Of a DNA stretch of 64,000 nt, positions 50,871 through 59,832 are shown piece by piece. Source of the stretch: G965215045 sp965215045 (lineage in GTDB: Bacteria > Pseudomonadota > Gammaproteobacteria > JABABF01); the NCBI GenBank assembly GCA_965215045.1, contig OZ244031.1:1860001-1924000 (forward strand). Direction: 5' to 3'. Below the pieces are notes generated by a model. That model ran no database searches, was not told the origin of the DNA, and saw nothing but the letters and a program-made list of their open reading frames with translations. The position numbers and the translations under genes were made by a program. The stretch's first letter is position 1. Each line of letters opens with the position of its first letter.

Positions 50871-50954
50871 TCTGTCAGTCTCCGTTATCGGCGGTCCGGC
50901 TGCTGATTATAGTGTCAAGCCGCCGTGGGAGACCCCCGGTGCACGGTCTGCGCT

Positions 50955-50982
50955 TTGGCATTCACACGGAATCCCATACAAT
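50955..50982 (+). promoter_or_regulatory. Probable promoter of etfB-etfA
   Basis: TTGGCA (50955-50960), 16-bp spacer, TACAAT (50977-50982), 59 bp before the etfB ATG, in the divergent region with the ETF-QO gene. Confidence 0.5.
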
Positions 50983-51041
50983 ATACGCCCGCCGCTTTGC
51001 CGTGGCGTTTGTTTTTAAAATCATCATTGGCTGGAGTTTCC

Positions 51042-51791
51042 ATGAAAGTACTGGTCGCCGTAAAACGAGTGGCAGACTACAACGTCAAGGTGCGTCCCAG
51101 GAGTGATGGCAGCGGCCCGGAACTCGCGAACGTCAAAATGGCGATTAACCCTTTTTGCGAGATCGCGGTGGAGGAAGCGGTGCGGCTCAAGGAAGCCGGG
51201 ACGGCCGCCGAAGTGATCGCCGTCTCGATCGGGGACCAACGCTGCCAGGAACAGGTGCGCACCGCCCTGGCCCTGGGTGCGGACCGCGGTATCCAGGTCG
51301 AGGCCCCGGTCGAAATCGAACCCCTGGACGTGGCAAAAATTCTCAAGGCACTGGTCGAGCGCGAGCAGCCCGGCCTGGTGATCCTGGGCAAACAATCCAT
51401 CGACGGAGACAACAACCAGACGGGGCAGATGCTGGCCGCCCTGTGCGGCATTGCCCAGGGTTCTTTTGCCTCTCAAGTGCAACTGGAGGACTCCAAGGTC
51501 CAGGTTACCCGCGAGGTGGACGAGGGTCTGCAGACCGTGGAACTTGCGCTTCCGGCGGTGATCACCACCGACCTGCGGCTCAATGAACCGCGTTATGCAT
51601 CGCTGCCGAACATCATGAAAGCGAAGAAAAAAGAAATCGAAAGCCTGACGGCCGGGGACCTGGGTGTGGAGGTTCGCGCGCGCCAGGAGGTGCTCAAGGT
51701 GGAACCGCCGGCAGAGAGGCAGGCCGGCGTGCGCGTGGAGACGGTGGCGGAACTGGTGGACAAATTGCGCAACGAGGTAAAGGTGATCTGA
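51042..51791 (+). CDS. etfB: Electron transfer flavoprotein subunit beta
   Basis: 249 residues: MKVLVAVKRVADYNVKVRP at the start, KMAINPFCEIAVEEAVRLKE, LILGKQSIDGDNNQTGQML-like GLVILGKQSIDGDNNQTG, and ALPAVITTDLRLNEPRYASL. Binds AMP and pairs with EtfA to take electrons from acyl-CoA and other dehydrogenases. The ATG at 51042 is the family start; the frame upstream is open but lacks homology. It abuts etfA with one base of overlap. Confidence 0.96.
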   Translation: MKVLVAVKRVADYNVKVRPRSDGSGPELANVKMAINPFCEIAVEEAVRLKEAGTAAEVIAVSIGDQRCQEQVRTALALGADRGIQVEAPVEIEPLDVAKILKALVEREQPGLVILGKQSIDGDNNQTGQMLAALCGIAQGSFASQVQLEDSKVQVTREVDEGLQTVELALPAVITTDLRLNEPRYASLPNIMKAKKKEIESLTAGDLGVEVRARQEVLKVEPPAERQAGVRVETVAELVDKLRNEVKVI

Positions 51792-52723
51792 TGAGTATCC
51801 TGTTGGTTGCCGAACATGAAAACGACGCGCTGAAAAGCGCGACTCTGAACGCGGTCAGTGCCGCCGCTGCGATCGGCGGCGAAGTCTGCGGCCTGGTGGC
51901 CGGTGAGCAATGCGCCGCCGCCGCCGGGGAGCTGGCCAGGGTGCAGGGAGTGGGGCGCGTGCTGCTGGCGGAAGACCCCTGCCTGGGGCATGGCCTGGCG
52001 GAAAACATTGCACCGCTGGTCGCCGCACAGGCCCGTGAATGCACCCACGTGCTGGCACCGGCCAGCACCTTTGGCAAGAACCTGATGCCGCGCGTGGCCG
52101 CCCTGCTGGACGTGGGGCAGGTCTCCGACATCATTTCCGTGGAAGCAGCGGACACCTTCAAACGGCCGATTTATGCCGGCAGCATGGTGGCCACGGTGCG
52201 CTCCGAAGACCCGGTCAAGGTGATCACGGTGCGTCCCACCGCCTTTGATGCAGCACCGGCAGAGGGCGGCACCGCGCAAGTGGAAAGCTGTGCGGGCGTG
52301 CAGGCCGCGGATCTTTCGCGTTTCGTTTCCGAGCAGCGTTCGGAGAGCGAAAGACCTGACTTGGGTTCCGCCGAGGTGGTGATTTCCGGCGGTCGGGGCA
52401 TGGGCAGTGCAGAGAACTTCCAACTCCTGGAAAAAGTGGCAGACCTGCTGGGTGCCGCGATCGGCGCCTCCCGCGCCGCGGTCGATGCGGGCTTTGTGCC
52501 GAACGATATGCAAGTAGGGCAGACCGGTAAGGTGGTCGCCCCGGAACTCTATATCGCGGTGGGTATCTCGGGTGCTATCCAGCACTTGGCCGGGATGAAG
52601 GACAGCAAGGTCATCGTCGCGATCAACAAGGACGAGGAGGCACCGATCTTCCAGGTGGCGGACTATGGATTAGTGGCCGACCTGTTCGAGGCCCTGCCGG
52701 AACTGGAAAAAGAGCTGGGCTGA
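51791..52723 (+). CDS. etfA: Electron transfer flavoprotein subunit alpha
   Basis: 310 residues. The C-terminal FAD-binding domain is clear: VVISGGRGMGSAENFQLLEK, GAAIGASRAAVDAGFVPN, VGQTGKVVAPELYIAVGISG, AIQHLAGMKDSKVIVAINKD. It forms the ETF heterodimer with EtfB, feeding ETF-QO and the quinone pool, consistent with the acyl-CoA metabolism suggested elsewhere in the window. Confidence 0.96.
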   Translation: MSILLVAEHENDALKSATLNAVSAAAAIGGEVCGLVAGEQCAAAAGELARVQGVGRVLLAEDPCLGHGLAENIAPLVAAQARECTHVLAPASTFGKNLMPRVAALLDVGQVSDIISVEAADTFKRPIYAGSMVATVRSEDPVKVITVRPTAFDAAPAEGGTAQVESCAGVQAADLSRFVSEQRSESERPDLGSAEVVISGGRGMGSAENFQLLEKVADLLGAAIGASRAAVDAGFVPNDMQVGQTGKVVAPELYIAVGISGAIQHLAGMKDSKVIVAINKDEEAPIFQVADYGLVADLFEALPELEKELG

Positions 52724-52733
52724 GACCGGCTTT

Positions 52734-53240
52734 TCAGTGCGGCGGTTTGGCACCGGGGCGTGAGCGGGACCCGTCGGCCGCCTCCTGGTAACGAAAACGG
52801 AAGTCGTGGATGTATTCCAGTGCCCGCTCCAGGTCTTGGGCAGGTTCCGGGCAGAAGGCATCGAAGCCACAGCGTTGCAGGTAGTAGAGCTGTTCCAGCA
52901 GGAAATGACCGGCGGCGCGCAACTCGCCCTTGAAACCGTGTCGCTGGCGCAGCAGTCGGCCCAGGGAAAAACCGCGACCGTCGGTAAAGCGCGGGAAGTC
53001 GATGGCGACCAGGGGGAGGGCGGGCAGGTCCGGCAGGAGTTCCGCCAGCTCGGCGTCCGCGGGCAGCTGTACGCCGGTTTCACCGCGGCGCAATAATTCC
53101 GCGCGCCGCTCGCACCACAGGGATAGCGGTGCAATAATTTTTCCGTGCCCGGGAATTTGCGTTGCCTGCTCTTCGAGCAGGGCCCACGGGTCCTCGATGA
53201 TCCGTGCTCCCGATGCGCCGAGTTTAATGCAGCGGCGCAT
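52734..53240 (-). CDS. DUF934 domain-containing protein (sulfite-reduction associated)
   Basis: 168 residues from the ATG at 53240 (MRRCIKLGASGARIIEDPWA), followed by LPLVAIDFPRFTDGRGFSLG and RLLRQRHGFKGELRAAGHFL, the DUF934 signature, and YYLQRCGFDAF. It overlaps the end of cysI by 17 bp. The family regularly follows cysI in Pseudomonas and relatives and is thought to help sulfite reduction, but its activity is not known. The frame is open further upstream only as antisense-like sequence to cysI. Confidence 0.88.
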   Translation of the reverse strand: MRRCIKLGASGARIIEDPWALLEEQATQIPGHGKIIAPLSLWCERRAELLRRGETGVQLPADAELAELLPDLPALPLVAIDFPRFTDGRGFSLGRLLRQRHGFKGELRAAGHFLLEQLYYLQRCGFDAFCPEPAQDLERALEYIHDFRFRYQEAADGSRSRPGAKPPH

Positions 53241-54894
53241 AGACATGTTCGCGAAAAACCTCGATCCCCAGGCGTTCCAGGGTGTCACAAAATTCTTCCC
53301 CGGGACTGCGTTCCTGCACGAAATGCTCCAAGATCGCGGCGACGGCGTCGGCGACCTCATGCTCGGCGAAGGAAGGCCCCAGGATGGTGCCGATGGCGGG
53401 CGCGCGTCCCTCCCCGGAGGCACCGCCCACGGAGACCTGGAAAAATTCCCGGCCCTTCTTGTCGACGCCCAGCACCCCGATATTGCCGATATGATGATGG
53501 CCGCAGGCATTCATGCAGCCCGAGATGTAGAGATCGATTTCGCCCAGGTCGTAGAGATAATCCAATTCTTCAAAGCGTCTCTGGATGGCCTCGGCCACCG
53601 GGATGGAGCGCGCATTGGCGAGCGAACAGTAGTCCCCGCCGGGGCAGCACACGATATCATTGAGAGTGCCGATGTTGGGTGTCGCCAACCCCCAGGGGCG
53701 GAGTGCCTGCCACAGTTCGCCCAACTGGTCCTGGGCGACGTCTCCCAGCACCAGGTTCTGTTCCCGGGTGGTGCGGATCTCGCCGAAGGAAAAACGTTCG
53801 GCCAGGTCGGCAACCCATTCCATCTCCTCGTCGGACAAATCCCCCGGCGGAATCCCGGTACGCTTGAGAGAGAGACTTACCATGCAATAGCCCGGCATGC
53901 GATGGGGGGCGACGTTGTGTTCCTTCCAGTGCGCAAATTCCGGCTCCTCCAGGGCGAGCTGCGAGTTCTGGTGCGAGGCGGCTTGCAGATCGATCTCGCG
54001 ATAGGCCGGTGCACTGAAAAAAGAGCGCAGCCGTTCGACTTCTTCCGGGAGCAGGCGGGAAGCGGTTTTCCGTGTCTCTTCCCATTCGTCCTCCACGCGC
54101 CGGCGCAGCTCTTCGGCACCCCAGGCACGCAACAGGATCTTGATACGCGCCTTGTGAATATTGTCACGCCGGCCCAACAGGTTGTAGACGCGCAGGATCG
54201 CCTCCAGGTAGGAAAACAGCTCAGCGGCCGGCAGGAACTCGCGGACTTCGGCACCGATGGTCGGGGTGCGCCCCATGCCACCGCCGACCAGTACCTGGAA
54301 ACCGGTCTCGCCCTTTGCATCGTGTACCAGGTTCAGGCCAATGTCGTGGAAATATGTAGCGGCGCGATCGCTTTTTGCGCCGTTGATCGCGATTTTGAAC
54401 TTGCGTGGCAAAAAGGCGAACTCGGGATGCAGGCAGGCCCACTGGCGCACCAGTTCGCACCAGGGGCGCGGGTCTTCGAGCTCGTCCGGGGCGATGCCGG
54501 CGAATTGGTCGGTGGTGATATTGCGGATGCAGTTGCCGCTGGTTTGGATCGCATGCATTTCCACCTGGGCCAGTTCCTGCAGGATATCCGGCGTCTGTTC
54601 CAGGTGTGGCCAGTTGAACTGGATGTTCTGGCGGGTGCTGAAATGGCCGTAGCCCTTGTCATAATGGCGTGCGATGTGCGCCAGGGTGCGCAGTTGCAGT
54701 GCGGAGAGCATGCCGTAGGGGATGCTGACGCGCAGCATGGGTGCCAGACGTTGAATGTACAAACCGTTTTGCAAGCGCAGCGGGCGAAACTCCTCCTCGC
54801 TGAGTTGGCCGTCCAGGTACAACTGCGTCTGGCGGCGAAACTGCGCCACGCGCTGCTGTAACAGTTCGCGTTCTTCTGCAGTGTAGCGATACAT
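53224..54894 (-). CDS. cysI: Assimilatory nitrite/sulfite reductase (siroheme hemoprotein)
   Basis: 556 residues from the ATG at 54894 (MYRYTAEERELLQQRVAQFR). Two ferredoxin-like repeats; HFSTRQNIQFNWPHLEQTPD is the first half-motif, and the siroheme/[4Fe-4S] cysteines are in CCPGGDYCSLA and SGCMNACGHHHIG. Its DUF934 partner and lack of a cysJ suggest the ferredoxin- or other-donor sulfite reductase of cysteine synthesis. The residues do not by themselves exclude nitrite as substrate. Confidence 0.92.
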   Translation of the reverse strand: MYRYTAEERELLQQRVAQFRRQTQLYLDGQLSEEEFRPLRLQNGLYIQRLAPMLRVSIPYGMLSALQLRTLAHIARHYDKGYGHFSTRQNIQFNWPHLEQTPDILQELAQVEMHAIQTSGNCIRNITTDQFAGIAPDELEDPRPWCELVRQWACLHPEFAFLPRKFKIAINGAKSDRAATYFHDIGLNLVHDAKGETGFQVLVGGGMGRTPTIGAEVREFLPAAELFSYLEAILRVYNLLGRRDNIHKARIKILLRAWGAEELRRRVEDEWEETRKTASRLLPEEVERLRSFFSAPAYREIDLQAASHQNSQLALEEPEFAHWKEHNVAPHRMPGYCMVSLSLKRTGIPPGDLSDEEMEWVADLAERFSFGEIRTTREQNLVLGDVAQDQLGELWQALRPWGLATPNIGTLNDIVCCPGGDYCSLANARSIPVAEAIQRRFEELDYLYDLGEIDLYISGCMNACGHHHIGNIGVLGVDKKGREFFQVSVGGASGEGRAPAIGTILGPSFAEHEVADAVAAILEHFVQERSPGEEFCDTLERLGIEVFREHVYAPLH

Positions 54895-55025
54895 GGTTCC
54901 CGGCACCCGGGCGGGTTGATAAAAAGCACATCATACACATTCCAGGGTTTTTACAGTATAAATAGGGGCTATATGGATATGTGATTTTGCACGATACATG
55001 GTTTTGCACCTGGGGGGGACGGGGC

Positions 55026-55154
55026 ATGAACGAACAGACACCGGAGCCGCAATCGGAACAAGAGCACGCGGATGAGAAGAGCGACGCCTGGGCGGCAGTA
55101 CTGTTGGTATTGCTCGCCGTGGCGGCGGCCAGCTTCTGGGTCAGCGGCCTGTAA
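55026..55154 (+). CDS. 42-residue single-pass membrane peptide
   Basis: A short frame starting ATG AAC GAA CAG and ending TAA. The first 20 residues are hydrophilic and acidic (NEQTPEPQSEQEHADEKSD), followed by one hydrophobic helix (AAVLLVLLAVAAASFWV). A GGGGG purine site lies seven bases upstream. Codon use looks coding and the amphiphilic layout is convincing, but I do not know a family for it. It is between cysI (divergent) and nfuA (112 bp downstream). Confidence 0.55.
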   Translation: MNEQTPEPQSEQEHADEKSDAWAAVLLVLLAVAAASFWVSGL

Positions 55155-55250
55155 AACGGCTGCGCTGTGCGTTGGGCCGCGGAGCGTGCGCGCGGCATTT
55201 TCCAGGGTGCCAGGGCGCGCTAAAATCGCCCCGATTTGTGCAGCGATGGG

Positions 55251-55256
55251 TATAAT
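55251..55256 (+). promoter_or_regulatory. TATAAT immediately upstream of nfuA
   Basis: Perfect -10 hexamer only 9 bp before the nfuA ATG; if used, the mRNA would be nearly leaderless. No -35 of quality. Confidence 0.3.
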
Positions 55257-55265
55257 GCGGGCATC

Positions 55266-55853
55266 ATGATCGAAATCACTGAAGCGGCACAAAAATACCT
55301 GGTCGAACTGCTGGGCAAGCAGGAGCAGGATGTGCTGGGCGTGCGGGTGTTTGTCAACGAGCCTGGAACGCCGCGTGCGGAGACCTGCATCGCCTACTGC
55401 CGGGAAGGCGATTGCCTGGATGACGACGAGCAGCAGGAGTACGAGGGTTTCAAAGCCTGGTTTTCAAAGCGCAGTCTGCCATTCCTGGAAGAGGCGGTGG
55501 TCGACTACGAGGAAAACGCCATGGGCGGACAATTGACCATTCGCGCTCCCAATGCCCGCATGCCCAGGGTCAGCGAGGACAGTTCCCTGGAAGACCGGAT
55601 CAATTACGTTCTCTACAACGAGATCAACCCGGCACTGGCTGCACACGGCGGCGAAGTCTCACTGGTGCAGGTGGTCGAGGAAGAGAAGGGGCAGGTGGCG
55701 GTGCTGCGTTTCGGCGGCGGCTGCCAGGGCTGCGGCATGGTCGACCTGACCCTCAAGGAAGGCGTGGAGAAAACCCTGGTGGAACGGTTACCGCAACTGC
55801 AGGCAGTGCGTGATGTCACCGACCACAGCGACCGCAGCCAGGCGTATTACTGA
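55266..55853 (+). CDS. nfuA: Fe/S biogenesis protein NfuA
   Basis: 195 residues: an N-terminal degenerate A-type carrier domain (MIEITEAAQKYLVELLGKQE) and a C-terminal Nfu domain with the cluster-binding C-x2-C in GGGCQGCGMVDLTLKEGVEK. Transfers [4Fe-4S] clusters to apoproteins, useful here for ThiC, CysI and ETF-QO. The ATG at 55266 is the family start. Confidence 0.95.
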   Translation: MIEITEAAQKYLVELLGKQEQDVLGVRVFVNEPGTPRAETCIAYCREGDCLDDDEQQEYEGFKAWFSKRSLPFLEEAVVDYEENAMGGQLTIRAPNARMPRVSEDSSLEDRINYVLYNEINPALAAHGGEVSLVQVVEEEKGQVAVLRFGGGCQGCGMVDLTLKEGVEKTLVERLPQLQAVRDVTDHSDRSQAYY

Positions 55854-55861
55854 CCGGGTCT

Positions 55862-56938
55862 TCAGGCGACGGCGCGCCGCCCCGGTGCTCCCAGCAGTTT
55901 CTGGCGCACCCCCAAGATGCATTCCCGGGTGGTCTCCCAACCGATACAGGCATCGGTCACCGACACCCCGTAGCGCAACTCCCGCAGGTCCTCCGGGATA
56001 TCCTGACGTCCTTCTTCCAGGTTGCTTTCCAGCATGGCACCGATAATCGAAGTGTTGCCGGCGCAGACCTGGTCGATCACGCTGTCCAGCACCAGGGGCT
56101 GCAAGGCGTACTGCTTGTTGGAATTGGCGTGACTGCAATCGACAACGATATTCGGCCGCACCTCGATTTTTTGCAGGGCTTGCTCGCACTGGCGAATATG
56201 CGCTGAATCATAATTGGGCCCCTGGGCACTACCGCGCAGTACCACCTGGACATAAGAATTGCCCCGGGTGTGCACCACCACCGTCCGGCCATGTTCGTCG
56301 ATGCCCAGGAAATGATGGGGCCGGAGTGCCGACAGCAGCGAGTTGATCGCCGCATCGAGTTGCCCGGTGGTGCTGTTTTTAAAACCCACCGGTGAAGAGA
56401 GCCCGCTGGCCAGTTCCCGGTGTGTCTGCGACTCCGTGGTGCGCGCCCCGATCACCGACCAGCTGATCAGCTCGTGCAGGTACTGCGGCACGATCGGATC
56501 CAATGCCTCGGTCGCCACCGGCAGCCCCATGCCGTTGATGTCCAGCAGCAGTTTTCGGGCATTGCGCAGCCCGTCTTCGACGCGGAAGGAATCATCCATG
56601 CCCGGGTCGTTGATCATGCCTTTCCAGCCGGTGCTGGTGCGCGGCTTTTCGAAGTACACCCGCATCACCAGGAATAGCACATCCTCAACTTCGGTAGCCA
56701 GCTGCTTGAGACGTCCGGCGTATTCCAGGGCCTGCTCCGGATTGTGCACCGAGCAGGGGCCGACGACCAGGAACAGCCTGGGATCCTTGCGATCCAGAAT
56801 ATTGCACAGCGTCTGGCGCGCATCACTGACAAAACGATGCAGCTTCGCAGAAGCCGGCAGCTCCTGCTTGAGCTGTTGCGGCGGCAGCAGGATTTCCTGT
56901 CCCGCGACATTGATATTTTCCACCTGCGGTGCGGACAT
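55862..56938 (-). CDS. 3-deoxy-7-phosphoheptulonate synthase (class I, AroF/G/H type)
   Basis: First step of the shikimate pathway. 358 residues from the ATG at 56938: LFLVVGPCSVHNPEQALEYA, MRVYFEKPRTSTGWKGMIND, WSVIGARTTESQTHRELASG, DCSHANSNKQY with metal ligands, and GVSVTDACIGWETT at the end. The feedback type (Phe, Tyr or Trp) cannot be assigned safely from sequence by eye. It is convergent with nfuA; the frame upstream of 56938 lacks homology. Confidence 0.95.
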   Translation of the reverse strand: MSAPQVENINVAGQEILLPPQQLKQELPASAKLHRFVSDARQTLCNILDRKDPRLFLVVGPCSVHNPEQALEYAGRLKQLATEVEDVLFLVMRVYFEKPRTSTGWKGMINDPGMDDSFRVEDGLRNARKLLLDINGMGLPVATEALDPIVPQYLHELISWSVIGARTTESQTHRELASGLSSPVGFKNSTTGQLDAAINSLLSALRPHHFLGIDEHGRTVVVHTRGNSYVQVVLRGSAQGPNYDSAHIRQCEQALQKIEVRPNIVVDCSHANSNKQYALQPLVLDSVIDQVCAGNTSIIGAMLESNLEEGRQDIPEDLRELRYGVSVTDACIGWETTRECILGVRQKLLGAPGRRAVA

Positions 56939-57140
56939 GACTGACTTTTTGGGGGAAGGGGGGACTGGTGACAGCGGCAAAAGTATAGCAGAGGGCGAGT
57001 CCCATTGCCCACAGTCTTTCCCTGCACCATACACAACTTATGCACAGGCCGGCAAGACGATGCCGGGGCTGGTTCGCCTCTGTGCCACCCGTGCCCCGGT
57101 GGGTGCGCCAGTCCTGAGCCGGTGAGGGTGCGCCAGCCGG

Positions 57141-57152
57141 TATATATATAAT
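57141..57152 (+). promoter_or_regulatory. TATATATATAAT upstream of the AddB-like gene
   Basis: TATAAT at 57147-57152 inside an alternating TA run ends only 7 bp before the ATG at 57160, implying an almost leaderless transcript if it is the -10. No clear -35. Confidence 0.35.
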
Positions 57153-57159
57153 CCGCCCG

Positions 57160-59832
57160 ATGTCCGTTTTTTATGATGTAGAGCAGGTACTGGCCGGCGG
57201 CGACCCCGTCCTCACGCCGGGGCCCCGTCTGGCCCAGGCACTGCAGACGGAATGGGCCCTGCAACGCAGGGCGCGCGGGGAAGGTGCCTGGCGGAAGCCG
57301 CCGGTATACAACTTCAGGGAGTTCCTGCAGCTCCGTTGGCAGCAACTGCTGCACAGCGGCGATGCAGAGGTCGCCGGCCTGTTCCGCATCGATGGGAATG
57401 CAGAGCGCGCCCTGTGGGAGAAAATTATCGATGACGACCCGCAGTGCGAACTGCTGCAGCCGGGAGCCGCCGCCGCCCATGCGCGCCAGGCGCACGCCTT
57501 GCTGCAACGCTGGCGCATCGACCCCGGGCAGGAAAAATACGCGACCGAATTTCGCCTGAGCAGCGACGGACAGCGTTTCCTGCACTGGCGCCGGGAGTTC
57601 CTGCAATTGTGCGCTGCGCGTGGCTGGTGCAGTGATGGCGCGATGGAAGAACACCTGTTGCGGGCTTTCACCACCGGCATCCTGGAACCCCTGCCGCGCC
57701 TGTTGCTCTACGGTTTCGAACCGCTTGAGACCCTGCCGCCGCTGCGCCGTGCACTGCTGGAAGCCATGGCCTGCGAACTGCAGTGCGTCGCAGCACCGCC
57801 GGGCAATCCGCAAAAAACACTGCTGGAATGTCCCGACCCGGAGCAGGAGGTCTACGCCGCTGCGCTCTGGGCGCGCCGCATCGTCCAGGAGGACCCCGGG
57901 ACCCGTATCGCCGTGGCCCTGCCGGAACTGGACCAGCACCGCACCATGGTAGAGCGCGCCTTCCGCGAAGTGTTCAGCCCGGGCGATATCCTGCCCGATG
58001 CGCCGCCCAGCGAGGGCCTGTTCAATATCGCCGCCCCCAGGCCGCTGGCCCGGGCACCATTGGTGGAGGCCGCTGTGCAGTTGCTGGAACTGGTCTGCAC
58101 GGGCCTGGCACCCGAGCGTTTGCGCGCACTGCTGGACTCCCCGTTCCTGCTCACGGAACGGGAGAGCCCCGAGGCCCTGGGTGTCCTGGCGGCGCGCCTC
58201 CTGGAATGGCGTGGCGAGCGGGTCTCATCCGGGCAATTACAACAACTGGCTACGGCCTGCGGGGCCGAAACCCTGGCGAGCACCCTGCGCGAACTGGCGG
58301 CCGCACAGCGCGAGACGCACAGTATGCACTGGGAGGCGTGTTTCAGGGACTGGCTCCGCGCGCTGGGCTGGCCCGGGAGTCGCAGTCCGGACAGTGCCGA
58401 GTACCAGCAACTGCAGAGACTGGACCGGGTGTGGGAACAATTTGCCGCCAGTGCCGAGGTGTATGGCAGCTTGCGTCCGGCCCAGGCCCTGCAGTGCCTG
58501 AAAAAACTTCTGCAGGACATCTCCTTCCAGCCCCGCGGAGGCCGGGTGCAGGTGGAAGTGCTCACCCTGCAGGAAACCCGGGGACTGCGCTTTGATCACC
58601 TGTGGTTGTGCGGCATGGAACAGAGCCTGTGGCCGATGCCTACAGAGCCCAATCCCCTGTTGCCCGGTCCCTTGCAGCGCAGTTGCGGCATGCCGCACGC
58701 CGATGCACAGCGGGAGCGGGAGGGGCATGCGCGGCTGGTCGCAGAACTGCAGCTGACCGCATGCCACAGCCTGACCGTCAGTTACCCGGCGGCCGAAGAG
58801 GAACGGGAACTGGGCATTCCGAGTTTTTTCTTTGCCGAGTTGGAGAGACAGACGCCAGGGGAACTTCTGAACGGGACTGAAAACCCGCAGCGACAATGGG
58901 TGGAACAGCTGCGCGCAAGCGGCGCATTGCAGCCCCTGCCCGAAGACCGGCCGGCACCCTGTAGTGCGGGGCCGGTGTCGGGCACGGTCAGTTTGCTCCA
59001 GGACCAGGCCGCCTGTTCATTTCGCGCGTACGCGCATCATCGTCTGGGCGTGAGCGGTCGGCCGCACCATGCCCGGCCGATCCTGGATGCCGCCGAGCGC
59101 GGCAATATCGCGCACCTCATGCTGCAGTTTTTCTGGGATGAGGTGCACGATAGCAGCACCCTGCGCGAATGTCCCCCCGAACAACTGGAGCGGCTCATAG
59201 CCGATGCCGCGGCCCAGGCCGTCGAGGATACGATCCTGAACTGGCAGCGCCAGGGTGCGGCAGCCCGTCCCCGCTTCTGGGAACTGGAACGTCGCCGCCT
59301 GCGTGCCAATCTCCAGAAGTGGCTGCAAAAGGAATTGGAACACGCTGACGAGGAAGGGGACTTCGAAGTCAGTGCCACGGAGGAGCAGCGCGAATTCCAG
59401 TTGGAGGATCTCATGCATTTTCGCCTGCGTATCGACCACGTGGAAAAACGCGAGAACCGGCAACTGGTGCTCATGGATTACAAGACCGGCCGGGCCGCCG
59501 GTCGCAGTGCGAGCACCGCACAGAGACTCTGGGAGGGGCCGTATCCGGAAGACCCGCAGCTGCCGCTCTACGCCCTGGCCTGTGCCGATGAGGCACCTCT
59601 GCACGCCCTGGGCTGGGGTTTTGTCGATGTGCGCGAACTGGAGCGGGCACTGTGTTCGAGCGCCGAGCTGGAGGGAGTCTCCTGGGAGGAGCTGCGCCGG
59701 CAATGGCAGCAGAACTTCGTCGAGCTGGCCCGGGAGTACCGCCAGGGGGGCGCAGAAGTCCGGCCCCGCCTGGCAAAGGCCTGCGAGCATTGCGCCATGC
59801 AGGCCCTGTGCCGTATCCGGGAGCTGTCATGA
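57160..59832 (+). CDS. AddB-like DNA repair nuclease (PD-(D/E)XK, inactivated helicase)
   Basis: 890 residues. The N-terminal two-thirds resembles a UvrD-type helicase without a Walker A (LTPGPRLAQALQTEWALQRR; GILEPLPRLLLYGFEPLETL); mid-protein LWLCGMEQSLWPMPTEPNPL. The C-terminal RecB-type nuclease has ERGNIAHLMLQFFWDEVH, LRIDHVEKRENRQLVLMDYK followed by TGRAAG, and Cys residues near the end (CEHCAMQALC) that could bind an Fe-S cluster as in AddB. It fits the group of predicted DNA repair proteins paired with an AddA-like helicase. Its stop overlaps the next ATG. Confidence 0.88.
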   Translation: MSVFYDVEQVLAGGDPVLTPGPRLAQALQTEWALQRRARGEGAWRKPPVYNFREFLQLRWQQLLHSGDAEVAGLFRIDGNAERALWEKIIDDDPQCELLQPGAAAAHARQAHALLQRWRIDPGQEKYATEFRLSSDGQRFLHWRREFLQLCAARGWCSDGAMEEHLLRAFTTGILEPLPRLLLYGFEPLETLPPLRRALLEAMACELQCVAAPPGNPQKTLLECPDPEQEVYAAALWARRIVQEDPGTRIAVALPELDQHRTMVERAFREVFSPGDILPDAPPSEGLFNIAAPRPLARAPLVEAAVQLLELVCTGLAPERLRALLDSPFLLTERESPEALGVLAARLLEWRGERVSSGQLQQLATACGAETLASTLRELAAAQRETHSMHWEACFRDWLRALGWPGSRSPDSAEYQQLQRLDRVWEQFAASAEVYGSLRPAQALQCLKKLLQDISFQPRGGRVQVEVLTLQETRGLRFDHLWLCGMEQSLWPMPTEPNPLLPGPLQRSCGMPHADAQREREGHARLVAELQLTACHSLTVSYPAAEEERELGIPSFFFAELERQTPGELLNGTENPQRQWVEQLRASGALQPLPEDRPAPCSAGPVSGTVSLLQDQAACSFRAYAHHRLGVSGRPHHARPILDAAERGNIAHLMLQFFWDEVHDSSTLRECPPEQLERLIADAAAQAVEDTILNWQRQGAAARPRFWELERRRLRANLQKWLQKELEHADEEGDFEVSATEEQREFQLEDLMHFRLRIDHVEKRENRQLVLMDYKTGRAAGRSASTAQRLWEGPYPEDPQLPLYALACADEAPLHALGWGFVDVRELERALCSSAELEGVSWEELRRQWQQNFVELAREYRQGGAEVRPRLAKACEHCAMQALCRIRELS

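Noticed and set aside
52930..54861. A 643-codon plus-strand frame over cysI
   Set aside because: Shadow of cysI and the DUF934 gene; composition and lack of motifs argue against coding.
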